From assembly GCA_030706015.1 (NCBI GenBank), contig JAUZPI010000025.1, forward strand, positions 1-52,246: a stretch of 52,246 nt of DNA, written 5' to 3'. A program made the translations under genes and the position numbers. This DNA comes from Bacillota bacterium. Its GTDB lineage: Bacteria > Bacillota > Clostridia > Clostridiales > Clostridiaceae. The first letter of the stretch is position 1; each line of letters opens with the position of its first letter. Below the pieces are notes generated by a model that worked only from the letters and a program-made list of their open reading frames with translations, did not search any database and was not told the DNA's origin. Shown here in pieces: positions 15,099 to 23,428 of this stretch.

Positions 15099-16838
15099 AT
15101 GTTAAATTTCATTAATGGTCTAAAATTCAAGTATAAAATATTTATGATTATAAGTATTTTTATTGTAGGGTTTGTGAGTTTTGGATCTTATGCATTGTAT
15201 TCTTTTTCTGTAGTAAAGGTTAATGGTCCAACTTATAATGAGATAATAAAGGGGAAAGACCTAGTGGCAGATATTTTACCACCACCTGAGTACATAATTG
15301 AATCCTATCTATTGACATTTCAATTAATCAATGAGTCAGATAAAAATAATATAAACAAATTGATTGATGAGGGGAATAAGCTAGAAGAAGAGTATAATGA
15401 AAGGCATAAGTATTGGAATGGAGATTTATCAGATGGTAAAATAAAAAAATATATGATAGTTGACTCTTACAATTATGCAGAGGAATTTTTTAAGATTAGA
15501 GATTCTGAATTTATTCCTGCCATACAGAGTGGTGATAAAGCAAAAGCAGAAAGCTTAGCTTATGGAAGCATGGCTGAAGCATACCAGCACCATCGAGAGT
15601 GTATAGATAAGGTTGTTACTTTGGTAAATGAAAGTAATACAAATATAGAAAAACAAGCCTCTGGCAGCATTAATAAAACTACAATAATTTTGGTTTCTGT
15701 TGCAGTTATCGTTTGTATTGTAGTCATACTTTTCTCAATTATTGTGAGCAGAACTATAACTACTCCAATACTCTCTGCGGTAAAGAATCTAAAATGTATT
15801 GCGGAAGGAGATTTTTCTATGGAGGTGCCTAAAGCTTTAACAAATAGAAAAGACGAAATAGGGGATATAATAAGAGCAATAGGTACTATGCAGACTTCAC
15901 TAAAAGACTTAATTAGTAATGTAACAGAAGAAGCCCATAATATAAAACAAGTTGTTTATACAATTTCAGAAAACATAAAAAATCTAAATGAAGATATTGA
16001 GAATGTATCATCAAGCTCAGAAGAAATTCTATCAGGTTTAGAGGAAACTACAGCTTCAGCAGAGGAGTTAAATGCATCTTCAATTGAAATAGAAAGAGCT
16101 GTTGAATTAATTGCTGAAAAAGCTAATGTGGGAGAGGAAGCTTCAGGAAAAATTAGCCACAAGGCGATTAATACTAAGTATAATTTTACTCAATCACAAG
16201 AAAAAGCAAATAAAGTATTTACAGAGACAAAGGAATCCTTAGAAAAAGCAATAGAAAATTCAAGAATTGTTAATCAGATTAATGTTTTATCTGAAGTTAT
16301 TATGCAAATAACCTCGCAAACCAATCTTTTAGCTTTAAACGCTTCAATTGAGGCCGCAAGAGCTGGAGAAATGGGAAGAGGATTTGCAGTAGTAGCTAAT
16401 GAAATAAGTAAACTAGCTGAACAGTCCAAAACTGCTGTTGTAAAAATACAAAATACCACTAATAAAGTTACTGAGTCAGTAAATTATTTGTCGTCTACCT
16501 CAAATCAATTACTTGTATTTATGGCCAATGAAACACAAAATGATTATAGAATGATGATAGATGCTTCAGAAGAATACATGGAAGGTGCCAATATTATAGA
16601 CAATATGGTAAAGGAGTTTAGTGTTACCTCGCAGGAACTTTTAGCCTCTATTAAGGAAATTTTAAAAACTATCGATTATGTTACCGCTGCCTCCAGTGAG
16701 GGAACTCAGGGAACTAATAATATTACTGACAGCATAGGAGATATAACTGATCAATCCAATAAAATATTTAAGGAAACTAATAAATCGAGAGAAAGTGTTG
16801 ATAGATTAAGTGAAATGGTAGCAAGGTTTAAAATTTAG
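15099..16838 (+). CDS. Methyl-accepting chemotaxis protein under cyclic-di-GMP riboswitch control
   Basis: 579 aa. TM1 near residues 12-33, an extracellular helical sensor of about 150 residues (four-helix-bundle type), TM2 near 188-212, HAMP after it, then the cytoplasmic coiled-coil with the signature tip QTNLLALNASIEAARAGE that binds CheA/CheW. The ligand is unknown. ATG at 15099 follows GGGGGG; the frame is open upstream, but that part is the riboswitch. The upstream RNA should make synthesis depend on cyclic-di-GMP, linking the motile/sessile switch to taxis. Followed by its own terminator. Confidence 0.92.
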   Translation: MLNFINGLKFKYKIFMIISIFIVGFVSFGSYALYSFSVVKVNGPTYNEIIKGKDLVADILPPPEYIIESYLLTFQLINESDKNNINKLIDEGNKLEEEYNERHKYWNGDLSDGKIKKYMIVDSYNYAEEFFKIRDSEFIPAIQSGDKAKAESLAYGSMAEAYQHHRECIDKVVTLVNESNTNIEKQASGSINKTTIILVSVAVIVCIVVILFSIIVSRTITTPILSAVKNLKCIAEGDFSMEVPKALTNRKDEIGDIIRAIGTMQTSLKDLISNVTEEAHNIKQVVYTISENIKNLNEDIENVSSSSEEILSGLEETTASAEELNASSIEIERAVELIAEKANVGEEASGKISHKAINTKYNFTQSQEKANKVFTETKESLEKAIENSRIVNQINVLSEVIMQITSQTNLLALNASIEAARAGEMGRGFAVVANEISKLAEQSKTAVVKIQNTTNKVTESVNYLSSTSNQLLVFMANETQNDYRMMIDASEEYMEGANIIDNMVKEFSVTSQELLASIKEILKTIDYVTAASSEGTQGTNNITDSIGDITDQSNKIFKETNKSRESVDRLSEMVARFKI

Positions 16839-16867
16839 TTAAATGATATTTTGAATTTTTATAAAAG

Positions 16868-16905
16868 AAAGGCATCATCCTTGGGGAGAGATGCCTTTTA
16901 TTTTG
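16868..16905 (+). terminator. Terminator after the chemoreceptor gene
   Basis: 9-bp stem AAAGGCATC/GATGCCTTT (16868-16876 with 16890-16898), 13-nt loop, T-rich tail. The following ~280 nt up to the amt promoter are very AT-rich, and I see no supported gene there. Confidence 0.8.
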
Positions 16906-17182
16906 GTCATTGAGGACAAAAGAAAAATTATTGCGAGATTATCAATTCTAGTAGATTATTTAATAAAAAATTATTATTAAAATATTATCAAACTATACAT
17001 AGTCCTATTGATAACATAATAAAGTAAGTATATAATAAGTGATATATTATTAAATAAACAGGATGATATATGAGTAATTATAAAATACTTACAATTTTTA
17101 AGAATAAAATGTTAATGAAACTGTGTGTTTTTATAAAATCATCAATGAAACATAAAATAAAATAACAAAATGATAAAAAACG

Positions 17183-17211
17183 TTGACAAACGTTATTAAA
17201 TTGAGTAAAAT
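17183..17211 (+). promoter_or_regulatory. Sigma-A promoter of the amt-PII operon
   Basis: TTGACA (17183-17188) and TAAAAT (17206-17211), exact 17-bp spacer. The leader to the ATG is about 100 nt and contains an imperfect hairpin (AATACTAC...GTGGTATT, about 17235-17270) that may have a regulatory role. Confidence 0.75.
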
Positions 17212-17320
17212 AATATTAAGATGTTGATAAAACAATACTACAAAACATAAGAATGTACTCTGTGGTATTAGTTTTTCGCAATTATCAATTTTACTTATTT
17301 ATTAAAAGGGGGTTTTTTTT

Positions 17321-18556
17321 ATGAACAACGCAGTAAATGGAGCAGATACAGCTTTTGTGATTTTCGCAACAGCATTAGTTATGTTGATGACTCCAGCATT
17401 AGCACTATTCTACGGTGGTATGGTAAGAAGAAAAAACGTATTAAGCACAACAATGCACAGCTATGCAGCAGTGGTGATTGTATCACTTCAATGGATTTTG
17501 ATAGGTTATACACTATGCTTTGGTAAAGACATCTCAGGAATAATTGGTAGTTTCAATTTTGCAGGATTAAAGGGTGTAGGTTTTGCACCAAATGCTGATT
17601 ATGCAGCTACAATTCCTCATCAAGCATTTATGTTATTCCAACTTATGTTTGCTATAATAACTCCAGCTTTAATATCTGGTTCATTAGCTGAAAGAATGAA
17701 ATTTATAGCATTTGCAGTTTTCGTATTATTATGGTCAACATTAGTATATGATCCAATAGCTCACTGGATGTGGGGAGTAAATGGATGGATAAGAAACCTA
17801 GGAGCTCTTGATTTTGCAGGTGGAAATGTTGTACACATTAGTTCTGGTGTATCCGCACTTGTTGTTGCACTAGTTCTTGGAGGTAGAAAGAAGAAAGAAA
17901 CAGTTACACCTCATCATCTTCCAATGACAGTTTTAGGAGCAGGTTTATTGTGGTTCGGATGGTTTGGATTTAATGCAGGTAGTGCATTAGCCGTTAATGA
18001 TATTGCTTTAAACGCATTTGTTACTACAAATACTGCTGCAGCAGCATCAGCTTTAGCTTGGAGTATTTGTGAATACATTCACAGAAAGAAAGTTACTTCT
18101 TTAGGTGTTGCCAGCGGAGCAGTTGCAGGTCTTGTTGCTATAACTCCTGGTGCAGGTTTTGTTAGTCCTTTAGCATCAATTTTAATTGGATTAATCGGTG
18201 GAGCGATTTGCTTCTCATCTGTTACATTCCTTAAAGCTAAATTAGGATATGACGATGCTTTAGATGCTGTTGGATGTCACGGTATCGGTGGTATGTGGGG
18301 CGGAATTGCTACAGGTATATTCGCTTGGAAGGGTATAAACTCTGGTGGTGCAGATGGTTTAATCCATGGAAATCCTCATTTAGTTCTAGTTCAATTAATA
18401 GCTATTGTTTCAACAATTGTTTTCTCAGCAGTTGTAACATTTATAATCATAAAGGTTATAAGCCTATTTAGTGGATTAAGAGTAAAAGAAGAAGATGAAC
18501 AAGTAGGATTAGACGTTTCACAACACGGTGAAGAAGCTTATGGTGGATTAATCTAA
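17321..18556 (+). CDS. amt: Ammonium transporter, Amt/AmtB family
   Basis: 411 aa, eleven membrane helices. Conducts ammonium/ammonia across the cytoplasmic membrane. Conserved features: ALALFYGGMVR near the N-terminus, the pore twin histidines at 172 (GGNVVHISSG) and 320 (GCHGIGGMWGG), DFAGG with the substrate-site Asp, and GWFGFNAGSAL. There is no signal peptide; the start follows a strong GGGGG ribosome site. A PII gene follows after 30 nt, the standard pair in which PII plugs the channel when nitrogen is plentiful. Expected to be induced in nitrogen limitation; the regulator is not visible. Confidence 0.97.
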   Translation: MNNAVNGADTAFVIFATALVMLMTPALALFYGGMVRRKNVLSTTMHSYAAVVIVSLQWILIGYTLCFGKDISGIIGSFNFAGLKGVGFAPNADYAATIPHQAFMLFQLMFAIITPALISGSLAERMKFIAFAVFVLLWSTLVYDPIAHWMWGVNGWIRNLGALDFAGGNVVHISSGVSALVVALVLGGRKKKETVTPHHLPMTVLGAGLLWFGWFGFNAGSALAVNDIALNAFVTTNTAAAASALAWSICEYIHRKKVTSLGVASGAVAGLVAITPGAGFVSPLASILIGLIGGAICFSSVTFLKAKLGYDDALDAVGCHGIGGMWGGIATGIFAWKGINSGGADGLIHGNPHLVLVQLIAIVSTIVFSAVVTFIIIKVISLFSGLRVKEEDEQVGLDVSQHGEEAYGGLI

Positions 18557-18586
18557 TAAAAGTCATAAAAAATGGGGGGTATTTAA

Positions 18587-18952
18587 ATGGGCGCAAAGAT
18601 GAGCAAAGTAGATATTCTTGTATCTGCTAGCAGATTTGAAGACTTAAAAGACGCATTAAACAAAATAGGTGTAACTGGTATGACAGTTACAAATGTTTTA
18701 GGCTGCGGAATGCAAAAAGGTCATAAAGAGTATTATCGTGGTTTAGCTGTAGATATAAATCTATTACCTAAAGTAAAGGTAGAAATAGTGGTATCTGATG
18801 TACCAGTTGATACAGTTGTAGAAACTGCAAAAAAAGTACTTCATACAGGTAATGTTGGAGACGGAAAGATTTTCGTTTATGATGTACAAAATGTTATAAG
18901 AATAAGTACTGGTGAAGAAGGAAGAGACGCTCTTCAATACCATGAAAAATAA
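18587..18952 (+). CDS. glnK: PII nitrogen-regulatory protein (GlnK/GlnB type)
   Basis: 121 aa, the usual PII length. The T-loop is GHKEYYRG, with a Tyr near the uridylylation position; the C-terminal signature GDGKIFVYDVQNVIRISTGEEG is intact (ATP/2-oxoglutarate site). It senses energy and 2-oxoglutarate as a trimer and here most likely binds the Amt channel encoded 30 nt upstream. ATG at 18587 follows GGGGGG by 7 nt. I use glnK by context; clostridial PII names vary. Confidence 0.93.
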   Translation: MGAKMSKVDILVSASRFEDLKDALNKIGVTGMTVTNVLGCGMQKGHKEYYRGLAVDINLLPKVKVEIVVSDVPVDTVVETAKKVLHTGNVGDGKIFVYDVQNVIRISTGEEGRDALQYHEK

Positions 18953-18961
18953 TATTAAAAT

Positions 18962-19000
18962 AAATAGAACGCTGTGATCTAAATTCACAGCGTTCTATTT
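18962..19000. terminator. Bidirectional terminator between PII and the methyltransferase
   Basis: Perfect 16-bp stem (18962-18977 with 18985-19000) with 7-nt loop, T-run on the plus side. It overlaps the stop codon of the convergent minus-strand gene. Confidence 0.88.
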
Positions 19001-19673
19001 ATTTTTTTGCATACATAACAGCAAAGTGGAAGTGCTTGTATGCACAATCTACATTAGAGAAACCAGCCTCTTGCAGCCAGGTTAACTGTTGCACTAGGGT
19101 TGCCTCTTTATCTAGTTTTATTCTTTCATAGCAAGACAATATATCTTCTTTGGCAAGTCCGCTTTTTTCGATACTGTGTCTCCACAATTCTTTATTTAAA
19201 GATTCAGTGAACGGTGTAGTTCCAAGAACCTGATCTGCATTTATAAAAATTCCATTTATCTTTAACACAGAAAAACATTTTTTAAATAGCTGCTGTTTTT
19301 CTTCATGCGAAAGATGATGAATTGATAAGGCGGAAATTATAATATCATATTGTTTTTCAAAATTAAAATCAGTATAATCTGCAGCAATGTAGTGTACATT
19401 TGTAAAATCCCTAAATCTAAGTTTTGCAACATTAAGCATTTTTTCAGAAATATCTATTAATGTTAGATTAGCTTTTGGATACTTACTTAATATAAAAGAT
19501 GAAAATAGACCAGTACCTGCTCCAATATCAAGGATATTTGGACAATCTGTTGACGCTTGAGCTAATTCGGCAGCAGTTCAATAAAAAGCATCAAAGCAAG
19601 GTATTAATTTCTTTCGTTGTTTATCATAGTTTTCAGAAATAGCATCAAATTGCTCTTGTATATTTTTGTTCAT
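18999..19673 (-). pseudogene. SAM-dependent methyltransferase interrupted by one in-frame TGA
   Basis: Reading from the ATG at 19673 (MNKNIQEQFDAISENYD...) gives one 224-codon class I methyltransferase frame, except that codon 32 (19580-19578) is TGA. After it the frame continues with the SAM motif ILDIGAGTGLF, LTLIDISEKML and the later ALSIHHL block. A GGA-to-TGA change in a Gly codon would explain it. A downstream ATG (19439) could start a 146-aa product, but this lacks the SAM-binding glycine loop. A ribosome site (GGAGG) precedes the 19673 ATG. The gene follows a ketopantoate-reductase-like gene by 29 nt. It is either a recent pseudogene or a sequencing error; stop readthrough is less likely. 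Confidence 0.85.
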
Positions 19674-19702
19674 ATGAAATACCTCCAACTTATATTAGAA
19701 TT

Positions 19703-20626
19703 TTAATTATGTATATAGTATTTTTTTATTGTTGGCGTATCAATGTTATAAGATCCAGCCATTCTCAATAACGTACCGCCGAATAAGTCTCCTTCATTAT
19801 TTTTATTAGCTTCCACATCTCTTTGATATGAGGTTTTGGTGTCATAAGGGAAATTATTAGCTTTAGCCAATGAATTTTCTACGATATCATTATCAAGATG
19901 AACTCCTTCTCTATATGCAATTTCTTTAATTTCCTTCATTATATTTTTTACGTCATTTAGTAATACTGAATCCTCCAATATCTGTCCTAAGGTTTTTCTA
20001 GTTCTAGCAGTTACAAGCCCATAGGCTGATATAAACATATATTTCGTCCATATTTCTTTATATGGGTTTTGTTCGAAGTGAAAATTAATATTTAAATCTT
20101 TTAAACATTTTACAACACTTTCTGGATAGTAATTTTTGTCGTTAGGCTTATTTCCAAATAGTATTTTGCCATCACCACCGTTTTGGCATATTACACCAGG
20201 TGCTTCAATATGGGTACCTACATAGACACAAGCGGGTAGTACAATACCATTTGTAATCACTGTACGTATTCTCTCATATATATCAACACCGTTAAGTAAA
20301 GGAAGAATAATAGTTTCATCTTTTATTTTATCTTTAAGCTTTATAAGTACTTCCTGCAAATCATAGCTTTTTACGCAGATAATTATAATATCCTGTGGCC
20401 CTAATTCATTAAAATCATCAGTTGCAATATGTGGAATTGCTTCGATTATTTTATTTTTAGTTTTCAATATCAATCCGCTGCTTTTAATTTTTTCTAAATG
20501 ATGTCCTCTTGCTATAAAGCTGATATTATAATTATTATTTTTATTGGCGTCTGCCATTTTTGTACCGAAATAGCCGCCTACACCCCCTAAACCATAAATA
20601 CAAATATTCTTTATTATTTTGTTCAT
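19703..20626 (-). CDS. Ketopantoate reductase family oxidoreductase, copy 2
   Basis: 307 aa. Rossmann motif YGLGGVGGYFG, LPLLNGVD, catalytic-region Lys in WTKYMFISAYG, C-terminal QRDVEANKNNEGDLFGGTL with a TPTIKK ending. Same COG1893 family as the gene at 8000-8911, and again without the Asn of KLxxN seen in PanE, so the substrate may not be ketopantoate. M at 20626 is used: AAGGA lies 9 nt before it, while earlier ATGs overlap the ribosome site. It is divergent from a LysR gene and heads a two-gene unit with the broken methyltransferase, so control by that LysR protein is likely. Confidence 0.82.
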   Translation of the reverse strand: MNKIIKNICIYGLGGVGGYFGTKMADANKNNNYNISFIARGHHLEKIKSSGLILKTKNKIIEAIPHIATDDFNELGPQDIIIICVKSYDLQEVLIKLKDKIKDETIILPLLNGVDIYERIRTVITNGIVLPACVYVGTHIEAPGVICQNGGDGKILFGNKPNDKNYYPESVVKCLKDLNINFHFEQNPYKEIWTKYMFISAYGLVTARTRKTLGQILEDSVLLNDVKNIMKEIKEIAYREGVHLDNDIVENSLAKANNFPYDTKTSYQRDVEANKNNEGDLFGGTLLRMAGSYNIDTPTIKKYYIHN

Positions 20627-20655
20627 ATATACCATTCCTTCCATAATTGTTATTG

Positions 20656-20683
20656 ATATTATATAATTTTATATTATATAATT
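20656..20683. repeat. Two direct copies of ATATTATATAATT in the divergent promoter region
   Basis: 13-nt copies at 20656-20668 and 20671-20683, 15 bp apart, each holding the palindrome TTATATAA. They sit between the ketopantoate-reductase-like gene and lysR and may be regulator sites or overlapping promoter elements; AT content is high, so chance is possible. Confidence 0.4.
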
Positions 20684-20726
20684 GAAATGCATATTAATTA
20701 TACTTGATATAACAAGGAGTTATAGT

Positions 20727-21626
20727 ATGAATGCAGATTTAGAATTATATAAGATTTTTTACACAGTTGCTGGTTGCGAAAATATATCACAGGCAGCTGA
20801 AAGATTGTACATTAGTCAGCCAGCGGTGAGTAAATCTATTAAAAAACTTGAAAGTGTTGTTGGTATTGCACTTTTTTCTAGGAATTCAAGAGGAGTTAAA
20901 TTAACTGAGGAGGGTAAAGTTCTTTATGATTATGTAGAGAAGGCAATGAAACAAATAATCCTTGGAGAAAATATTGTAGCTAAATTAAAGCAGAAGGAAT
21001 ATGGTGAAATTAAACTTGGAGTAAGTTCAACTCTATGTAAGTATATTCTTATCCCTAATCTAAAACCTTTTATGGATATGTATCCCAATATAAAGATAAA
21101 GATTATTAATAAAACTACCATAGAAACTTTAAAGCTAGTTGAAGAGGGTGAGATAGATTTTGCAATAGTAAGTAGACCCTTTGACAGCAGCTCCTTTGAT
21201 TTTATAAAATTAGCGGAAATACAGGACATCTTTGTGGCTGGAAAGGGATATATTGAAACCTTAGATATACATCATCCTGGCGAAATTTTTTCAAAGGCAA
21301 ATGTTATGCTTTTAGAATCTGGCAATATAACACGTAAATATATTGATAAATTTTTCCAACAAAATAATATACAACTAAAACCAGAAATTGAAATTAGCAA
21401 TATGGATTTTTTAATTGAATTTGCTAAAGCAGGACTTGGAATAACCTCAGTAATAAAAAATTTTGTAGAGAAAGAATTAAATGAAGGCGACTTAATTGAA
21501 ATTCCTCTAGAAGCAGCTATACCTAAAAGAACAATTGGAATTATTCATCATAAAAAGATACCTCTGACTATTGCCTCACATACTTTCATAGCTTATATTA
21601 AAGACCGAATTAATGATACATTGTAA
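20727..21626 (+). CDS. LysR-family transcriptional regulator
   Basis: 299 aa. N-terminal winged helix with AAERLYISQPAVSKSIKKLE (about 20-40), the classic LysR recognition helix, then a two-lobe effector-binding domain from about residue 90 (GEIKLGVSSTL, FDFAIVSRP-type). ATG at 20727 follows AAGGAG by 6-7 nt; an in-frame start 15 codons upstream lacks a ribosome site. It is divergent from the ketopantoate-reductase-like / methyltransferase unit, the usual arrangement for control of the neighbour. The effector is unknown. Confidence 0.92.
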   Translation: MNADLELYKIFYTVAGCENISQAAERLYISQPAVSKSIKKLESVVGIALFSRNSRGVKLTEEGKVLYDYVEKAMKQIILGENIVAKLKQKEYGEIKLGVSSTLCKYILIPNLKPFMDMYPNIKIKIINKTTIETLKLVEEGEIDFAIVSRPFDSSSFDFIKLAEIQDIFVAGKGYIETLDIHHPGEIFSKANVMLLESGNITRKYIDKFFQQNNIQLKPEIEISNMDFLIEFAKAGLGITSVIKNFVEKELNEGDLIEIPLEAAIPKRTIGIIHHKKIPLTIASHTFIAYIKDRINDTL

Positions 21627-21630
21627 ATTA

Positions 21631-21667
21631 AAAACTCATGCACTAGTGCAAACTAGTCATGAGTTTT
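21631..21667. terminator. Bidirectional terminator between lysR and the SEDS gene
   Basis: 16-bp stem with one bulged C (AAAACTCATG-ACTAGT arms), 4-nt loop, A-run and T-run on the two sides. Confidence 0.8.
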
Positions 21668-21671
21668 CAAA

Positions 21672-22973
21672 TTATGCCTGTAAAGTTAAGTTTCTGCGGC
21701 GATATATGCCCATTATGAAACCAATAATTATAAAGTTTAACAAGATATTGCTGCCTCCATAACTTATGAATGGCAGGGAGGCACCCATGTAAGGTGCTAG
21801 TCCGATATTCATTAATATATTGAATAGGAATTGAACACCTAACAGGATAGATAAACTTTTTATTAAGACTTTGCCAAAGTTATCTTTGATTTTACTACTT
21901 AACTTAAATAATTTTATTAGGAATGCAGTTATTATTATTATGAGGACTATAGACGCAGCCCAACCAAATGCATATGTTATATAAGTAAAAATAAAATCTT
22001 GATGAAAGTCTGGAAGGGAGGTTATGTCAGTGCTGTGGATACCTTTACCCAGCAGTCCAGCAGATGCTATAAGTTTGTGCAGCTGCATATAGATATAACC
22101 TGATCCCATAGGGTCATTTTGATAATTAACAAAACTAAATAATCTAGCTGTTCTATACGCTTCAGAAAATGCAAAATAGCAGAAAAAAACAGTATAAGCT
22201 GATACTATGAATAAAACATACCTTTTTTTATATCCGCAGTTTAATAAAATTGACAAAAATACTATAGTAAATATAATCAAATACTCTATATTAGGCGACC
22301 AGGTAATTAATAATGTAGGTATAATAAATAATAAGATTGTGTATATAACCTTGCGCTTATTAGTAATATTTTTGTCAGACAAGATTCCACATAATGCAAT
22401 GATAAGTAAAATTACACCCATGCTAATTACATTTATAGTTATACTGCCTATAAATATATAGTTACCGATGCCATAAGATATATGACTAAAAAACTTACCT
22501 ACTAATAAGAACAGCATTGTTCCAAGAGAGAACTTACTAGAATAATGCTGGAGCTTTCTGTAGTCAAATTTATATAAAAGAACACAGATTGGAATGCCAA
22601 GACCTATACTTAATAATATAGTTTTAAGATTTATATTATTACTTCTTAATAGACCACTGCTGTTAATTAGTAGAGAGCAGCCTACACCAATAAATACTAA
22701 AATCAAACTTAATAAAATTGTGCCGAAATCAACTCCGCCGTTGTGGGCTGTATTTAGTTGCTTGCCTATAACGTTTATATCACCCATTTCTGAAATAGCT
22801 TTCTTAAGAGCTTCTTCTTCATTTAAACCTTTTTCTAGTTGGTCGTAAAATTTTTCTTCTATATGATTCTTCAGCTCTAGTTTAATTTCCTCATGGGCAT
22901 CTTTAAATTTTATATAACTACATATATTATTTAAAAAAGATGACACCTCTTTATTAGTTTTAATATCAATCAT
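21672..22973 (-). CDS. SEDS-family (FtsW/RodA/SpoVE) membrane protein with an N-terminal HAAS domain
   Basis: 433 aa. Residues 1-~75 form a soluble helical domain (LELKNHIEEKFYDQL, EEALKKAISEMGD) of the HAAS/permease-prefix type, normally encoded beside PadR regulators. From ~80 on there are about ten membrane helices with SEDS marks: AGLLGKGI, FHQDFIF (the Asp aligns with the catalytic Asp of RodA HTDFIF) and LPFISYGGSN near the C-terminus. SEDS proteins polymerise lipid II glycan strands; the Asp suggests activity is retained. The AEELGF part after DFIF is diverged. It follows padR by 12 nt with AAGGAGG before the ATG. I infer a stress- or stage-specific, PadR-controlled glycosyltransferase or flippase-like helper, not the main RodA/FtsW. 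Confidence 0.8.
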   Translation of the reverse strand: MIDIKTNKEVSSFLNNICSYIKFKDAHEEIKLELKNHIEEKFYDQLEKGLNEEEALKKAISEMGDINVIGKQLNTAHNGGVDFGTILLSLILVFIGVGCSLLINSSGLLRSNNINLKTILLSIGLGIPICVLLYKFDYRKLQHYSSKFSLGTMLFLLVGKFFSHISYGIGNYIFIGSITINVISMGVILLIIALCGILSDKNITNKRKVIYTILLFIIPTLLITWSPNIEYLIIFTIVFLSILLNCGYKKRYVLFIVSAYTVFFCYFAFSEAYRTARLFSFVNYQNDPMGSGYIYMQLHKLIASAGLLGKGIHSTDITSLPDFHQDFIFTYITYAFGWAASIVLIIIITAFLIKLFKLSSKIKDNFGKVLIKSLSILLGVQFLFNILMNIGLAPYMGASLPFISYGGSNILLNFIIIGFIMGIYRRRNLTLQA

Positions 22974-22985
22974 AAACTATCCTCC

Positions 22986-23315
22986 TTAACTTCCTAAGAC
23001 AAATTTATCAACTGCTGTTTTAAAGGTACTCCATTCTTCTTTTTTGTGTTCTAAGAGATTTTTACCTTCCTTTGTAATTTTATAATATTTTCTTTTTCTG
23101 CCTTCACTGCTTTCATTCCAATACGATTCAATGATATTTATCTTTTCTAGGTCATGCAGTATTGGATAAAGTGTACCTTCTTTTAATTCAAAGACACCAT
23201 TAGATTTTAAAGATATTTCCTTAATTAACTGATAACCATACATAGGTTCTTTGTCTAGAAGACCTAAAACTAAGGTGGCAGTACTGCCTTTTAAAAGTTC
23301 CTTGTTAATTTTCAA
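22986..23315 (-). CDS. PadR-family transcriptional regulator
   Basis: 109 aa with a TTG start preceded by GGGGG. Winged helix: TLVLGLLDKEPMYGYQLIKEI, then FELKEGTLYPILHDLEK (recognition helix) and RKRKYYKITKEGK (wing), a textbook PadR pattern of the short PadR-s2 type. It is the first gene of a two-gene minus-strand unit with the HAAS-SEDS protein. A perfect palindrome overlaps its promoter start site, so autorepression is likely. Confidence 0.93.
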   Translation of the reverse strand: MKINKELLKGSTATLVLGLLDKEPMYGYQLIKEISLKSNGVFELKEGTLYPILHDLEKINIIESYWNESSEGRKRKYYKITKEGKNLLEHKKEEWSTFKTAVDKFVLGS

Positions 23316-23377
23316 GATCTAACCCCCATTTCAAATAATTTGATAGTGCAAAATATTTTTGTATGCATAGATTTACG

Positions 23378-23398
23378 ATACATAGGAAACCTATGTAT
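23378..23398. promoter_or_regulatory. Perfect palindrome, probable PadR operator
   Basis: ATACATAGG-AAA-CCTATGTAT: 9-bp arms and 3-nt centre, with the ACAT/ATGT core typical of PadR sites. It covers the predicted transcription start of the padR promoter. Confidence 0.75.
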
Positions 23399-23400
23399 AA

Positions 23401-23428
23401 ATAATACCATTTCTAGCTGGAAAGTCAA
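23401..23428 (-). promoter_or_regulatory. Sigma-A promoter of padR and the HAAS-SEDS gene
   Basis: On the minus strand TTGACT (23428-23423) and TATTAT (23406-23401), 16-bp spacer. Between here and 23709 the plus strand has only a -10-like TATAAT (about 23594-23599) for the downstream gene. Confidence 0.7.

Noticed and set aside
17070..17165. 31-aa ORF with AGGATG before ATG in the gap upstream of amt
   Set aside because: Lys/Met-rich, AT-driven composition, weak ribosome site, no terminator, and it ends just before the amt promoter. Probably chance.
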